Source: Paucilactobacillus vaccinostercus DSM 20634 (GTDB lineage Bacteria > Bacillota > Bacilli > Lactobacillales > Lactobacillaceae). Taken from it: a stretch of DNA of 64,000 bases. Positions 25,324 through 34,086 of this stretch are shown piece after piece; within the stretch, counting starts at the first letter, position 1, and every line of letters begins with the position of its first letter. Made by a program: the position numbers and the translations under genes. The stretch covers positions 1 through 64,000 of the forward strand of contig NZ_AYYY01000025.1 of assembly GCF_001436295.1 (NCBI RefSeq), read 5' to 3'. Below the pieces are notes generated by a model. It searched no databases, was not told the origin of the DNA, and saw only the letters and a list, made by a program, of their open reading frames with translations.

Positions 25324-27220
25324 CTACATTTGCACAAAGTAGTATTCAACCAGTGGCAAGAATGTATTCATTGAATAACTTGTTCTGAAAAACGAGCTAG
25401 CATTCTTTGACCAATATCCGTCGGGATCCGTATGATCGGTTCCACCAAGATACTGTGAAACATTGTGATGTGACCATACTGTACCAGTTTTATTTGATTT
25501 TGCCAGCGATGGAGTTAATCCATATTCCTTTAGCAAATACGCAGTATAATATGCTGCATTATTTAATTCCTTTGCAAAAGCAGCCTTACTATGAACTTCA
25601 ATTTGTTCAAATTGGACAAATCTAGCATTTCCTGCGGCACCGCTACCCCAGCATTTAAGATCAGTATTAGCAAACGTTCACAATCTGCTTATCACTCACA
25701 TATGAATGAACAAATGCATTTTTCCAGTTTGATTCAGCATAATTAATTTCCATATTAATTGAATCATTTCCGGTATTGGCAGTTTCATGCACAACTACAC
25801 CTTCGGGTTTATCATATTCATAGTTCATTTCTGTCGTTGGGTATCCACTCCAAATATTGGTTTGAATCGTGGCATGACCTAACTTGTTCGAAATAATATA
25901 TGAATTAATTGCATTTTCTAAATTCAAAATCCCTTTGGAATTGGCAATGAACTTTACACCGTTATAGTAGAAAGAACTATTGGTATTTAGCGCACCATTA
26001 CCGCCAAAGTAATAAAGATTACCCCAGTTGTGATAAAACTTATTTGTATATCTTACACCACCATCGCCAAAATAGTATGTGTGGCCCCAATTATTATAAA
26101 ATTGATTTGTATACCGTGCACCATTACCACCAAAGTAGTACATGTTTCCCCAGCCACTATAAAACTGGTTCGTAAACCTTACACCACCATCACCAAAGTA
26201 GTACATGTTGTTCCAGTTGCTGTAGAACTGATCCGTATACCGTGCACCGTCACTACCAAAGTAGTACATGTTTCCCCAGCCACTATAAAACTGGTTCGTA
26301 TATCTTACACCACCGTTACCGAAATAGTACATTTTATTCCAGTTGCTGTAAAACTGATTCGTATACCGTGCACCGTTACTACCAAAGTAGTACATGTTTC
26401 CCCAGCCGCTATAAAACTGGTTCGTATATCTGGCGCCATCGTTTTCACCAAAATAATACACCTTATTCCAATTGCTATAAAATTGTTTTATAAACTTTTG
26501 TCCATTTTCACCAAAATAATACATATTTCCATTTTGATTCAAAAAATAATTTGTTTTCATAGCTCCGGTATTAGTATCAAAATAATATTCATGACCATTA
26601 ACAGTTTGTAATCCAGTTTTAGCTACACCATTTGCATAATAATAAGTTTCTCCATTTTGCGTGTATAATCCATTTGCCGCTGTATTAGCAGCAAGTGCTT
26701 TATTAATGGTTCGCACACCATTTTCAGTCGTATCACTAATTAGAACACTCTCATCGCTATTTGTAGTCGCTTGCGATGAAGTATCCGAACCAGTTACGGC
26801 ACTACTGGCGCTAGAATCAGCAGTACTTATAGAAGTAGTTGCAGCACTCGAATTACTTGAATCAGCATTTACAGCCGAACTTGCTGAAGTTTTTGTATCA
26901 CTTGCTGCACTGCTAGTTTGAGTCGCACTACTTGTGGCCTGTTCTGCTGTCGGTGCTGTACTTACTGCATTAGTTGATTCAGTACCGTTGGTAGCTTGAA
27001 CACTACTTGAACTCGCTATCGTACTATTAGTTGTACTAATGCTGGCACTAACATCAGTAGTCGTACCGGCGCTAGTAGTTAGCGATGTACTAGTTTGATC
27101 CGCTGCTTTGACGGTTTGTACATTGTTAGCCATCCCAATTCCCAATGCAACGGTAGCGATTGCCATTGCGCACCAAATCTTACCTTTTTTGTATAGCTTA
27201 TAATGACTTTTGCTTTCCAT
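25324..27220 (-). pseudogene. Frameshifted secreted amidase with wall-binding repeats
   Basis: The first frame (27220 to 25667, 517 residues) has a KxYKxGKxW signal (HYKLYKKGKIW), a Ser/Thr-rich linker (~40-165), YG-type repeats (~185-410) and the first half of an N-acetylmuramoyl-L-alanine amidase (type 2) domain: GVVVHETAN with a zinc His, then NAFVHSYV. It stops right after QIVNVC. Shifting one base at the AAA run 25672-25674 restores the domain for 115 codons to 25324, starting ANTDLKCWGSG and including SHHNVSQYLGG and HTDPDGYW, the other zinc-ligand regions. So one extra base splits the catalytic domain. It may be a true mutation, a phase-variation state or a sequencing error. The ATG has GGGGGAG upstream. 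Confidence 0.88.
25985..26500. repeat. 63-nt tandem repeats with 126-nt super-period in amidase gene
   Basis: Eight units; the phase point falls at about 26032, 26095, 26158, 26221, 26284, 26347, 26410 and 26476, so the period is 63 except one 66. Units alternate between FYSGWGNMYYFGSNGARYT and FYSNWNKMYYFGNGGVRYT types, giving a two-unit super-repeat. Confidence 0.93.
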
Positions 27221-27313
27221 AAGTTCTCCCCCTAATAAATAAAACTAGCCTTATAGTAGCATCTACTTATAAGACTAGTTAGTAAACTAACAAAGTGTTA
27301 CATAACTGTAATA

Positions 27314-28108
27314 TTAATCTTCATTCTCATCCATCCACCGTTGAATCTCATCAAACGAAAATCCCTTGCCAACCAAACTACGCTTAGTTTTCATTACCCG
27401 TTCCCGATAATCGAACCGGCGATTTCGTTGCCAAATTTTGCTAGCTTGGAGGTTCAACTGCTCCCATTCTTCGTCCGGATCATCCTGAATTTCTAACTCA
27501 TCTAACACCTGCGTAATTAAGTCACTTTTGAATCCCTTCGTCATCAACGATTGGCGTACCTTTTGTAGGCGCATCTTCAACGGTACCTTATGGTAGTGCT
27601 TCAACTGTTTTTCCGCCAGCTTAGTCGCATTTTCCACCATTCGATCTTGATCGTACTTCTCTAGTGCCGCATCAATCAGGTTTTCGCCAATCTTTTTGGC
27701 ACGGAGCTTCTGCCGAATCACAGTTGGCCCCTTATCCGACGTCAGCATCATCGTCCGCACGAAACTATCCGCATAGTTTTGATCATCTAGGAGGTGTTGC
27801 TCGCGCAGCATCCCCATCACCGTCGGAATCTTATCCGCTGGAATTTCCAAATCCTTTAACTTCTGAATAACTTCGCTTTCTGCCCGTAATTGATGCGACA
27901 AATAATCTAACGCCCGACTATAGGCCTTCGCGACATCGTCTGCATCAATTAACCGCTGCTCGGTTTGCTCATCAATTTCCAATCCTCGCGCGAGTTGGAA
28001 GCGAATCAGCACGTTTTCAGCCACCCCGAAGGCAAACTTGCCATCCAAATAAATGTTATAGCGTCCCTGCCGCTTCTGAGCTTCAATCTTCGTAATTTTT
28101 TTCGTCAT
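27314..28108 (-). CDS. recX: Regulatory protein RecX
   Basis: A 264-residue RecX, the modulator that binds RecA filaments and limits recombination and the SOS response. It shows the alpha-helical three-helix repeats of the family: SRALDYLSHQLRAESEV, then LLDDQNYADSFVRT and GPTVIRQKLRAKKI, then a C-terminal repeat ending with FDEIQRWMDE. Length fits the long lactobacillus form. The ATG has CGGAGGG upstream. It stands alone and is divergent from the DUF1659/DUF2922 pair. Confidence 0.92.
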   Translation of the reverse strand: MTKKITKIEAQKRQGRYNIYLDGKFAFGVAENVLIRFQLARGLEIDEQTEQRLIDADDVAKAYSRALDYLSHQLRAESEVIQKLKDLEIPADKIPTVMGMLREQHLLDDQNYADSFVRTMMLTSDKGPTVIRQKLRAKKIGENLIDAALEKYDQDRMVENATKLAEKQLKHYHKVPLKMRLQKVRQSLMTKGFKSDLITQVLDELEIQDDPDEEWEQLNLQASKIWQRNRRFDYRERVMKTKRSLVGKGFSFDEIQRWMDENED

Positions 28109-28296
28109 TGATGCCCTCCGTTAAAATCCTAGTTAACATTATAGCCTAGCGATCCTCTAAGATAAACCATCACCGTGTCTTTACCTATTAATCAAACTTT
28201 TTTCCAACGATGGTTAACTTTTGCCGTTTTATTTCGTTCTTGTTCATGTAAGCAGCGGCCGCCACTTACTAAATCAAATTCAAAGGAGTTTTCACA

Positions 28297-28503
28297 ATGA
28301 TTAAAACATTCTCAAACGCAAAGGTTCAGTTGATGATGGTAGGCGAAGGGCACGAAAAGGGCATCGCGCGGACTTTCAGTCACCTAGCCGAAGACGCTAA
28401 GGAAGACAACATTCAACAACTTGGTGAATTACTACAAACAATCTCTAAAGATACTTTTGATAGTGCCATTGTCACAACGGCCTACCAATTGGACGTTAAA
28501 TAA
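28297..28503 (+). CDS. DUF1659 family small protein
   Basis: A 68-residue soluble protein with the DUF1659 pattern (SNAKVQLMM, then an amphipathic C-terminal part). Strong AAAGGAG ribosome site 8 bases before ATG. It is 38 bases upstream of a DUF2922 gene; these two families are very often paired in Firmicutes, and their function is unknown. Confidence 0.8.
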   Translation: MIKTFSNAKVQLMMVGEGHEKGIARTFSHLAEDAKEDNIQQLGELLQTISKDTFDSAIVTTAYQLDVK

Positions 28504-28541
28504 TCCCAGATAATCGGTTTAAATAGAAAGGAAGTTCATAT

Positions 28542-28775
28542 ATGAAAGCATTGAGTTTAGCATTTAAGGGTAGTTTAGGAAAGTCACACACGTTAAAGTT
28601 GAATTACGCGAACGATAACATGGACGAAGCCTCAGTTAAGGCTGCGATGGACATGCTTGCCAAACTAGATCTGTTTGAAAGTAACGGCGAAAAGCTTTAC
28701 GTGGAACCCGTCTCTGCCAAGTACGTCGAAACCATCGAAACTCCCGTCTTCAAAGCGGAAGAAGCAACAGCATAG
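28542..28775 (+). CDS. DUF2922 family small protein
   Basis: A 77-residue protein matching DUF2922: LAFKGSLGKSHTLKLNYA at the start, then a helix and the KLYVEPVSAKYVET end. An AGAAAGGAAG site precedes the ATG. It is the second gene of the DUF1659-DUF2922 pair and is followed by a terminator. No function is known for the family. Confidence 0.82.
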   Translation: MKALSLAFKGSLGKSHTLKLNYANDNMDEASVKAAMDMLAKLDLFESNGEKLYVEPVSAKYVETIETPVFKAEEATA

Positions 28776-28781
28776 CATATT

Positions 28782-28821
28782 AGGCCGAAATTCATTCACT
28801 AAAATGGATTTCGGTCTTTTT
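28782..28821 (+). terminator. Terminator after DUF2922 gene
   Basis: GCCGAAAT and ATTTCGGT form a hairpin with a 15-18 base loop followed by CTTTTTG, seven bases past the stop codon. Confidence 0.75.
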
Positions 28822-28949
28822 GTGCCATCATCCATTGGCTTACAAATCCATTTTCGCCGACACAGCTTAAAATTCCTCATCAACCGTCACGTTCACGATC
28901 AATCAGGAATTTTATCTTACGTGAGGGTACCTAGTCAGATCTCCTCACA

Positions 28950-29834
28950 TTATTTCTTAAAATGTTCAATCATATTCTCAAACGGGTGCTTTTTTTCTCG
29001 AATCACACCGAATAAGTTTTGGAGTGTGGCATTCAACGTGGCCCCGATCATGACGATAATACCCGATAAATCTAGCCAAAGCATCAACACAATAAAGACC
29101 CCAATCGTCTTGTACGATGTAACCGTTCTGGCAAACAAATGCGTATAGATCGAAAAAACCTGTGACAGGAGCATCCACAAAATGGTGGCGAGCAGCGCGC
29201 CCCACACTACATAGCGTAGCCGAACCTTGGCATTGGGCACAAAATAGTACAGCAGACATAATAAAATAAATAGTCCAAAGAATGTTACTGGCCACTTAAT
29301 CGATGCAACGAAATTAATCAGGCTCATGTCGATATGAACATAGTGCCGGAGTTCCCGTAAAATTAACTCGCCAATACTAAAGAAGATAATGAGTACGGCC
29401 ATGATCAAAATCACAACCACCATCCACATAAACGACAGTACCCGGTTAACGATTGCGTTTTGATCCTCCGCCACGCCATACGCATGATTGACGCTCCGCT
29501 GAAAAGCAGCGACCGCTTGGCTAGTGGACCACAACGTCACAATTGCCCCGATTGACAGCAAGCCACCACTCCCCGATTTCAAGAAATCTAAAATCAGTGG
29601 CCGGATAAAGTTAAAAATAGACGGCGGCATGGCCGTCGACAGGTAATTCAGTACGGTGTCTGCTTTCAATCCAACCAATGGCAAAATATTCCCCACCACG
29701 ATGACTGCCGGGAAAATAGACAGTAGCGAATAATAAGCAAGCACGATGGCCGAGGTTGAAACCTGAGCCATCCCATAATGTCTAAAAAAGGTCTTAAAAA
29801 ACAGGCTGACCTTGTTAAAGGCTGATTGTCGCAT
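28950..29834 (-). CDS. YihY/virulence factor BrkB family membrane protein
   Basis: A 294-residue protein with six membrane helices. Family signs are VLAYYSLLSIFPAVIV near residues 28-43, the SGSGGLLSIGAIVTLWSTSQ stretch and the late LWLDLSGIIVMIGATLNA helix. YihY/BrkB proteins are inner-membrane proteins of unclear function, once misannotated as ribonuclease BN. AGGAG precedes the ATG. It follows map by 18 bases and is probably co-transcribed with it. Confidence 0.88.
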   Translation of the reverse strand: MRQSAFNKVSLFFKTFFRHYGMAQVSTSAIVLAYYSLLSIFPAVIVVGNILPLVGLKADTVLNYLSTAMPPSIFNFIRPLILDFLKSGSGGLLSIGAIVTLWSTSQAVAAFQRSVNHAYGVAEDQNAIVNRVLSFMWMVVVILIMAVLIIFFSIGELILRELRHYVHIDMSLINFVASIKWPVTFFGLFILLCLLYYFVPNAKVRLRYVVWGALLATILWMLLSQVFSIYTHLFARTVTSYKTIGVFIVLMLWLDLSGIIVMIGATLNATLQNLFGVIREKKHPFENMIEHFKK

Positions 29835-29852
29835 AATAAACTCCTCGTCTAC

Positions 29853-30635
29853 TTATAAATACTTGGCATCAAATTCCGGATCCTGGGAGGTTAAAATCTT
29901 AGGTCCCTCTTTCGTAATCGCCAGCGTATGTTCGTACTGACAGCTCAACCCGCCATCGGCAGTCTTGGCTAACCAACCGCTTGGATCACTCGTATCAGCC
30001 TTCCACGTTCCCGTATTAATCATAGGTTCGACAGTAATCGTCATCCCCTCTTTCAGGCGTAACCCGCGACCTGCTTCGCCATAGTGGGGCACCGCTGGAT
30101 CCTCATGCATGGTGGGACCAATACCATGACCGATAAATTCACGAACATCACCATAGCCATTTTCGTCTTCGGTGTAGTGTTGAATAGCCGCTCCAATATC
30201 ACCAATCCGGTTGCCAATCACACACTGGTCAATGCCCAGGTAAAGTGCCTTATGCGTCACGTCCATTAAGCGTTGGACCTCATCACTGGGGGTCCCAACG
30301 GCATAACTCCAACATGAATCGCTGAAGGCCCCGTCCAAATTAACGACCGTATCGACCTTCACCAAGTCACCATCCTGCAGAAAAACGTGTTTGCGGGGAA
30401 AACCGTGACAAATTTCATCATTGATACTGACACAAGTGGCATATTCATAGCCTTCAAACCCGATTTGGGCCGCAATCGCGCCGTGACTTTCAATGTAGTC
30501 GCGTCCGAATTCCTCGATCTCCCAGCTGGAGATGCCTGGCTTAATGATGTCGCGCAAACCAAGATGCATCCCGGCCAGTAGTGCACCTGATTGGCGCATT
30601 GCTTCAATTTCACGTGGTGATTTTAAACTAATCAT
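29853..30635 (-). CDS. map: Type I methionine aminopeptidase
   Basis: Map removes the initiator methionine from nascent proteins. The 260-residue enzyme has the pita-bread fold and all metal ligands: Asp in KVDTVVNLDG and AFSDSCW, His in GHGIG, Glu in TVEPMI and Glu in QYEHT. The start has AAGGAG. It lacks the N-terminal zinc-finger extension, as expected in bacteria. The 207-base spacer to the divergent flavodoxin gene should hold its promoter. Confidence 0.96.
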   Translation of the reverse strand: MISLKSPREIEAMRQSGALLAGMHLGLRDIIKPGISSWEIEEFGRDYIESHGAIAAQIGFEGYEYATCVSINDEICHGFPRKHVFLQDGDLVKVDTVVNLDGAFSDSCWSYAVGTPSDEVQRLMDVTHKALYLGIDQCVIGNRIGDIGAAIQHYTEDENGYGDVREFIGHGIGPTMHEDPAVPHYGEAGRGLRLKEGMTITVEPMINTGTWKADTSDPSGWLAKTADGGLSCQYEHTLAITKEGPKILTSQDPEFDAKYL

Positions 30636-30842
30636 AATGGACTCCTTTTTTAGACAGTTTCATATCCGTTACTTTGGTAACGACGATTTTGGTCGGGTTC
30701 ATCCGTCCCTTATTCTATAATAGTATACACTTTTACTAACCTGAGTTTAAAGATTTCGCTGGGGCTTTTCTTTTTTCAAAAGCCGATATCTGCTATACTA
30801 GGGGACATCGAAGTATTACATAATGAAAGAAGGAAATTCCAT

Positions 30843-31292
30843 ATGGCTAGTGCACTTGTCGTATACGCAACCATTACTGGTAACAATGAAGATGTTGCCG
30901 ATGTTATCACCGAAGCATTGGAAGATTTGGGAGTTGATGTTGACGAAACTGAGATCACCCAAGCCGACGCTGAAGAATTTGAAGACGCTGATATCTGTGT
31001 CGTTTGTCCGTACACCTATGATGAAGGCGCCCTACCAGAAGAAGGCATGGACTTCTATGAAGATTTACAGGAACTAGACCTCTCGGGTAAGATTTACGGT
31101 GTGGCCGGTTCTGGGGATACCTTCTACTTGGACGACTACTGTGTCTCTGTTGACAAGTTCGCCGCCGCTTTCGAAAAGGCCAAGGCCACCAAGGGCGCCG
31201 AAGCTGTCAAAATTAACCTAGAACCAGAAAACGAGGATATCAACACGCTCAATGCATTCGCAAAGAGTCTTGTCGAAAAAGTAAATGATTAA
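30843..31292 (+). CDS. Flavodoxin
   Basis: A 149-residue acidic flavodoxin, an FMN electron carrier. The phosphate loop is ATITGNNEDVAD at residues 10-21, and further FMN contacts are CPYTYDEGALPE and GSGDTFYLDDYC. AGAAGGAA precedes the ATG. Its last bases overlap the following GtrA gene by 8, an unusual partner, so the two are translationally coupled. Confidence 0.93.
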   Translation: MASALVVYATITGNNEDVADVITEALEDLGVDVDETEITQADAEEFEDADICVVCPYTYDEGALPEEGMDFYEDLQELDLSGKIYGVAGSGDTFYLDDYCVSVDKFAAAFEKAKATKGAEAVKINLEPENEDINTLNAFAKSLVEKVND

Positions 31293-31701
31293 TAAAGTTT
31301 GGGTCCTGTTTAGAAAATATCAATCTATGATCGCTTACATCTTCTTTGGTGGCATTACCACAATCATCAATATTGGTGTATTTGCCATCTTGGATTACTG
31401 GAACTGGAACTATCAGGTAGCAAACGTTATTGCTTGGTTCCTCTCAGTGCTGGTTGCCTACCTCACGAATAAGGTTTGGGTTTTTTCGTCACACTATACC
31501 ACCTTCAAAGCGTTTATCGTTGAGTTCGTTAAATTCTACTTCTTCCGAATCCTGACCCTCGTCATCGATATCATTATCATGTACGTCGGTATTTCCATGC
31601 TCAATTGGAACTCGATCTTGGTGAAGGTCATCGATAACGTCATCGTGATCATCGTGAACTACGCATTTTCTAAATGGTACATTTTCAAAAAAGTCAAATA
31701 A
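31285..31701 (+). CDS. GtrA family membrane protein (putative lipid-sugar flippase)
   Basis: A 138-residue protein with four membrane helices and the GtrA signature: YIFFGGITTIINIGVF, NVIAWFLSVLVAYLTNKVWVF and the closing NYAFSKWYIFKK. GtrA proteins are thought to flip undecaprenyl-phosphate sugars outward. No glycosyltransferase adjoins it; the GtrB-like enzymes at 5.3 and 20.7 kb are candidate partners. Its start lies inside the end of the flavodoxin gene, so its translation depends on that message. Confidence 0.88.
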   Translation: MINKVWVLFRKYQSMIAYIFFGGITTIINIGVFAILDYWNWNYQVANVIAWFLSVLVAYLTNKVWVFSSHYTTFKAFIVEFVKFYFFRILTLVIDIIIMYVGISMLNWNSILVKVIDNVIVIIVNYAFSKWYIFKKVK

Positions 31702-31707
31702 CCAACG

Positions 31708-31735
31708 GTGTTTCCATGACGGAGACACTTTTTTT
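31708..31735 (+). terminator. Terminator after GtrA gene
   Basis: GTGTTTCC pairs with GGAGACAC (one T-G pair) around a 5-base loop, followed by seven T residues. Confidence 0.8.
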
Positions 31736-31967
31736 ATATTATTAATTAACTCATACGACCTATCAGCCTAGCTAACGCTAGCAAGAAGGCGTTTTAATTG
31801 CCGGTTTGATAGACTTATCGTGAAAACGGCTTGAAAAATGATCAAACAATTAAATTATGTGTCTAATAATTAGAAGTAGATTAGTATTTGGCATATTTCT
31901 TGCTTTTTAGGGCGCAACATTAGATGATTAGGGTATGTTATTTAAAGCTAAGAAAGAGGTTGAAACA

Positions 31968-32309
31968 GTGACACAACGCGAAAATAAACCAGTGCTTTCC
32001 ATGAAGATTGCTGCTCTCAGAAACGAACGTAACTTGACTCAAAAGGAACTGGCAGAAGCCTTAAACTTCTCCAAGCAAGAAATTAGCAACTGGGAAACCG
32101 GTTTGAAAAAGCCACGGATTTCCGCAATGTACCAGCTGGCACAATACTTCGATGTGACGATTTCTGAATTATTAGATGAACATCTCGATCCAGAACACAT
32201 CGATCGAACAGCTCGGATCTTAGCATCTCACCTTCCTAGTGATTTATCAGAGGAAGAGTTGAAGAAGATTACCGAATACATTGACTCTTTCAAAAGAGAA
32301 ACGGTCTAA
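31968..32309 (+). CDS. XRE family helix-turn-helix regulator
   Basis: A 113-residue regulator with an N-terminal Cro/C1-type HTH: MKIAALRNERNLTQKELAEA, then FSKQEISNWETGLKKP. The C-terminal ~45 residues are a short acidic helical tail. I prefer the GTG at 31968, with AGAGG 8 bases upstream; an ATG at 31935 in the same frame has only a poorly spaced GGG. No neighbour suggests its target; it stands alone upstream of the nuclease gene. Confidence 0.8.
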   Translation: MTQRENKPVLSMKIAALRNERNLTQKELAEALNFSKQEISNWETGLKKPRISAMYQLAQYFDVTISELLDEHLDPEHIDRTARILASHLPSDLSEEELKKITEYIDSFKRETV

Positions 32310-32454
32310 CTAAAATTAAATTCAATTTTCATTTCCCGCCCTCTACGGTACGGGAAATTTTTTTATCTTCTTTTTTGATAATTTCCAGATGTGATTACTT
32401 ATCATACGATGGTATGATGAATTTACATTAAATTTATCATGGGAGGATTAATTG

Positions 32455-33465
32455 ATGTTACCTAAAATTATTAGACGGACGATCCTCGCTCCGATCATCA
32501 CAGTGTTGGCCACTGTGATGGTCAGTACTGGCGGGCTCAACGTCTCAACAACATCTAGTTCACAAACAACGGTTCAGGCCGCTAAGCACCACAAAAAAAC
32601 CAGTACGGCAAAGGACAACCAAAAGCTCGCCAAGTTAAAGTACCAGGGTGACCAAACAATTGACGTTAATAACGGTAACCCGACCTTCACCAAGAAGGAA
32701 CTGACAACGACCAAGGGTGCTTGGCAAAGCTACGGTAATCTAGACCGTCAAAATCGACCGACCGTAGCAAATGCCATGCTCAGTAAAAGTCTCATGCCAA
32801 CTGAAAAACGGGAAGCATTAACTGTCGATCCTACCGGTTGGCACAACAAGCGCATTAAAAGTGGGTATCTCTATAACCGATCCCACCTGATTGGGTTTCA
32901 ACTCACCGGGCAAAACAATAATCCCAAGAATCTCATCACTGGTACTCGATCTTTAAATTCACCAGAGATGTTACGCTATGAAGATGATTTGGCCTACTAC
33001 CTCAAGAACAATCCCAACGGTTACGTTCGCTACCAAGTCACCCCCATTTTTCGTGGTGACGAACTCGTAGCACGCGGGGTTCACATGCAGGCGCAGTCAA
33101 TTGGTAGTAATGCCATTTCGTTTAATGTCTATATTTTCAACATCGAGGATGGCGTCAAAATTCACTACGCTGATGGTACTAGCAAGGTAACAGCAAGCGC
33201 CCAAGCCGCCAGCTCAACACAGACACAAAGTCATCAATCCGCAACCACCACTTCTTCAAGCACGACCACAGCGACTGCCTCCAATACCACCAACACGGGT
33301 GATATGAATACGGGTGACGTTCAAGGAAAGATTGTCGGTAACGCTAATAGTCATATTTACCACGTTCCTGGACAGGCAGGTTACCGAATGAACGCATCTA
33401 ATGCCGTTTACTTCAACACAGAAGCACAAGCCCAAGCGGCCGGATACCGCAAATCATTGCGCTAA
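32455..33465 (+). CDS. Secreted DNA/RNA non-specific endonuclease
   Basis: A 336-residue secreted nuclease of the EndA/NUC1 group. It has a signal peptide (basic IIRRT, hydrophobic core, cleavage around TTVQA at ~40), then the beta-beta-alpha-metal nuclease domain at about 75-220. YNRSHLIGFQLTGQNNNPKN carries the general-base His and metal-binding Asn; RYQVTPIFRGDELVARGV follows. A Ser/Thr linker (~245-285) leads to a short C-terminal domain with HVPGQAGY. The ATG at 32455 has GGGAGG 8 bases upstream. Likely roles are DNA degradation or uptake outside the cell. Confidence 0.9.
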   Translation: MLPKIIRRTILAPIITVLATVMVSTGGLNVSTTSSSQTTVQAAKHHKKTSTAKDNQKLAKLKYQGDQTIDVNNGNPTFTKKELTTTKGAWQSYGNLDRQNRPTVANAMLSKSLMPTEKREALTVDPTGWHNKRIKSGYLYNRSHLIGFQLTGQNNNPKNLITGTRSLNSPEMLRYEDDLAYYLKNNPNGYVRYQVTPIFRGDELVARGVHMQAQSIGSNAISFNVYIFNIEDGVKIHYADGTSKVTASAQAASSTQTQSHQSATTTSSSTTTATASNTTNTGDMNTGDVQGKIVGNANSHIYHVPGQAGYRMNASNAVYFNTEAQAQAAGYRKSLR

Positions 33466-33476
33466 CCAATCCAAAC

Positions 33477-33536
33477 AAAATAAAGACGATCTTTGTTTTC
33501 CCACTACCGGGTAATTTCAAAGATCGTCTTTATTTT
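33477..33536. terminator. Bidirectional terminator between nuclease and 53-aa gene
   Basis: Two 19-base arms (33477-33495 and 33518-33536) are perfectly complementary, with an AAAATAAAGACGATC start and TTTATTTT end, so both convergent genes can terminate here. Confidence 0.88.
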
Positions 33537-33546
33537 AAAATTGTCA

Positions 33547-33708
33547 TTAGCTTTTAGGGGTGGCAAACCCATTGACGAGGTCCGCATAGGCTTCTGCTTT
33601 TTCGAACGTTTGAAAGTCATATGCTGAATCACTACTGTCCACTAGGCAGTAGTTTCCCTGTTTATTGGGCTTTCCGATCCACTTATGGCCGACTTTAATA
33701 ATATACAT
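33547..33708 (-). CDS. Small 53-residue hypothetical protein
   Basis: A short gene with ATG at 33708, AAAGAGGTG about 10 bases upstream and a TAA at 33547. The protein starts MYIIKVGHKWIGKPN, continues NYCLVDSSDSAYDFQTFEKA and ends VNGFATPKS. It looks like a compact folded domain, with aromatic residues spaced as in small lactobacillus proteins annotated only as hypothetical. It ends 11 bases before the bidirectional terminator. No function recognised. Confidence 0.75.
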   Translation of the reverse strand: MYIIKVGHKWIGKPNKQGNYCLVDSSDSAYDFQTFEKAEAYADLVNGFATPKS

Positions 33709-33919
33709 TCCATTAGCACCTCTTTATAGTAAATTATTATTTAACCATAGGCCAATTATAATATCGCTTCGAAGAATGTAAAGTAGTTTGCACACACTTT
33801 ACCGGGTTTTAGTCAATTTTTAAATTAAGACCATTTAATCCTTATCGACAAAAACCCTGTATCAAACCATCCCCACGCACAGGCGAAAGTCATCATTGCC
33901 ACTTTCTTGCAATCGAAAA

Positions 33920-33950
33920 GAGCATCCCCAACATCATGTTGAAAATGCTC
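33920..33950 (-). terminator. Terminator of tRNA-Arg
   Basis: On the minus strand GAGCAT and CAACAT pair with ATGTTG and ATGCTC, followed by TTTTCG, just after the tRNA. Confidence 0.75.
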
Positions 33951-33957
33951 AAAATAC

Positions 33958-34030
33958 TGGTCCAACCCGGGTTCGAACCGGGATCATCCGCTTAGGAGGC
34001 GGGAGTACTATCCAGTTATACTATTGGACC
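33958..34030 (-). tRNA. tRNA-Arg (anticodon CCU)
   Basis: A 73-nt cloverleaf. The acceptor stem is GGTCCAA/TTGGACC, the D arm GTAT/GTAC, the anticodon loop CTCCTAA with CCU at 33994-33996 (reading AGG), and the T arm CCCGG-TTCGAAC-CCGGG. The discriminator base is A, and CCA is not encoded. The top pair of the anticodon stem is a C-A mismatch. Confidence 0.93.
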
Positions 34031-34086
34031 AAGACAACCAATATTTTCTCATTAATCATGAGTTCTGTAAAGGTTATCCATTAAAA

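Noticed and set aside
26030-26611. 193-codon plus-strand frame opposite the amidase gene
   Set aside because: Same artefact of repeat periodicity; the minus-strand product has a signal peptide and known domains.
22961-27220. Choline-binding function for the repeats
   Set aside because: The units resemble choline/glucan-binding repeats, but there is no sign of choline decoration genes in the window, so the ligand is left open.
28675-29148. 157-codon plus-strand frame after the DUF2922 gene
   Set aside because: It overlaps DUF2922, a terminator and the YihY gene on the other strand, and its protein has no coherent composition.
31774-31796. AACGC/GCGTT hairpin as a second terminator after GtrA
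   Set aside because: Short stem with mixed TTTTAATT tail; the better terminator is just upstream at 31708-31735.
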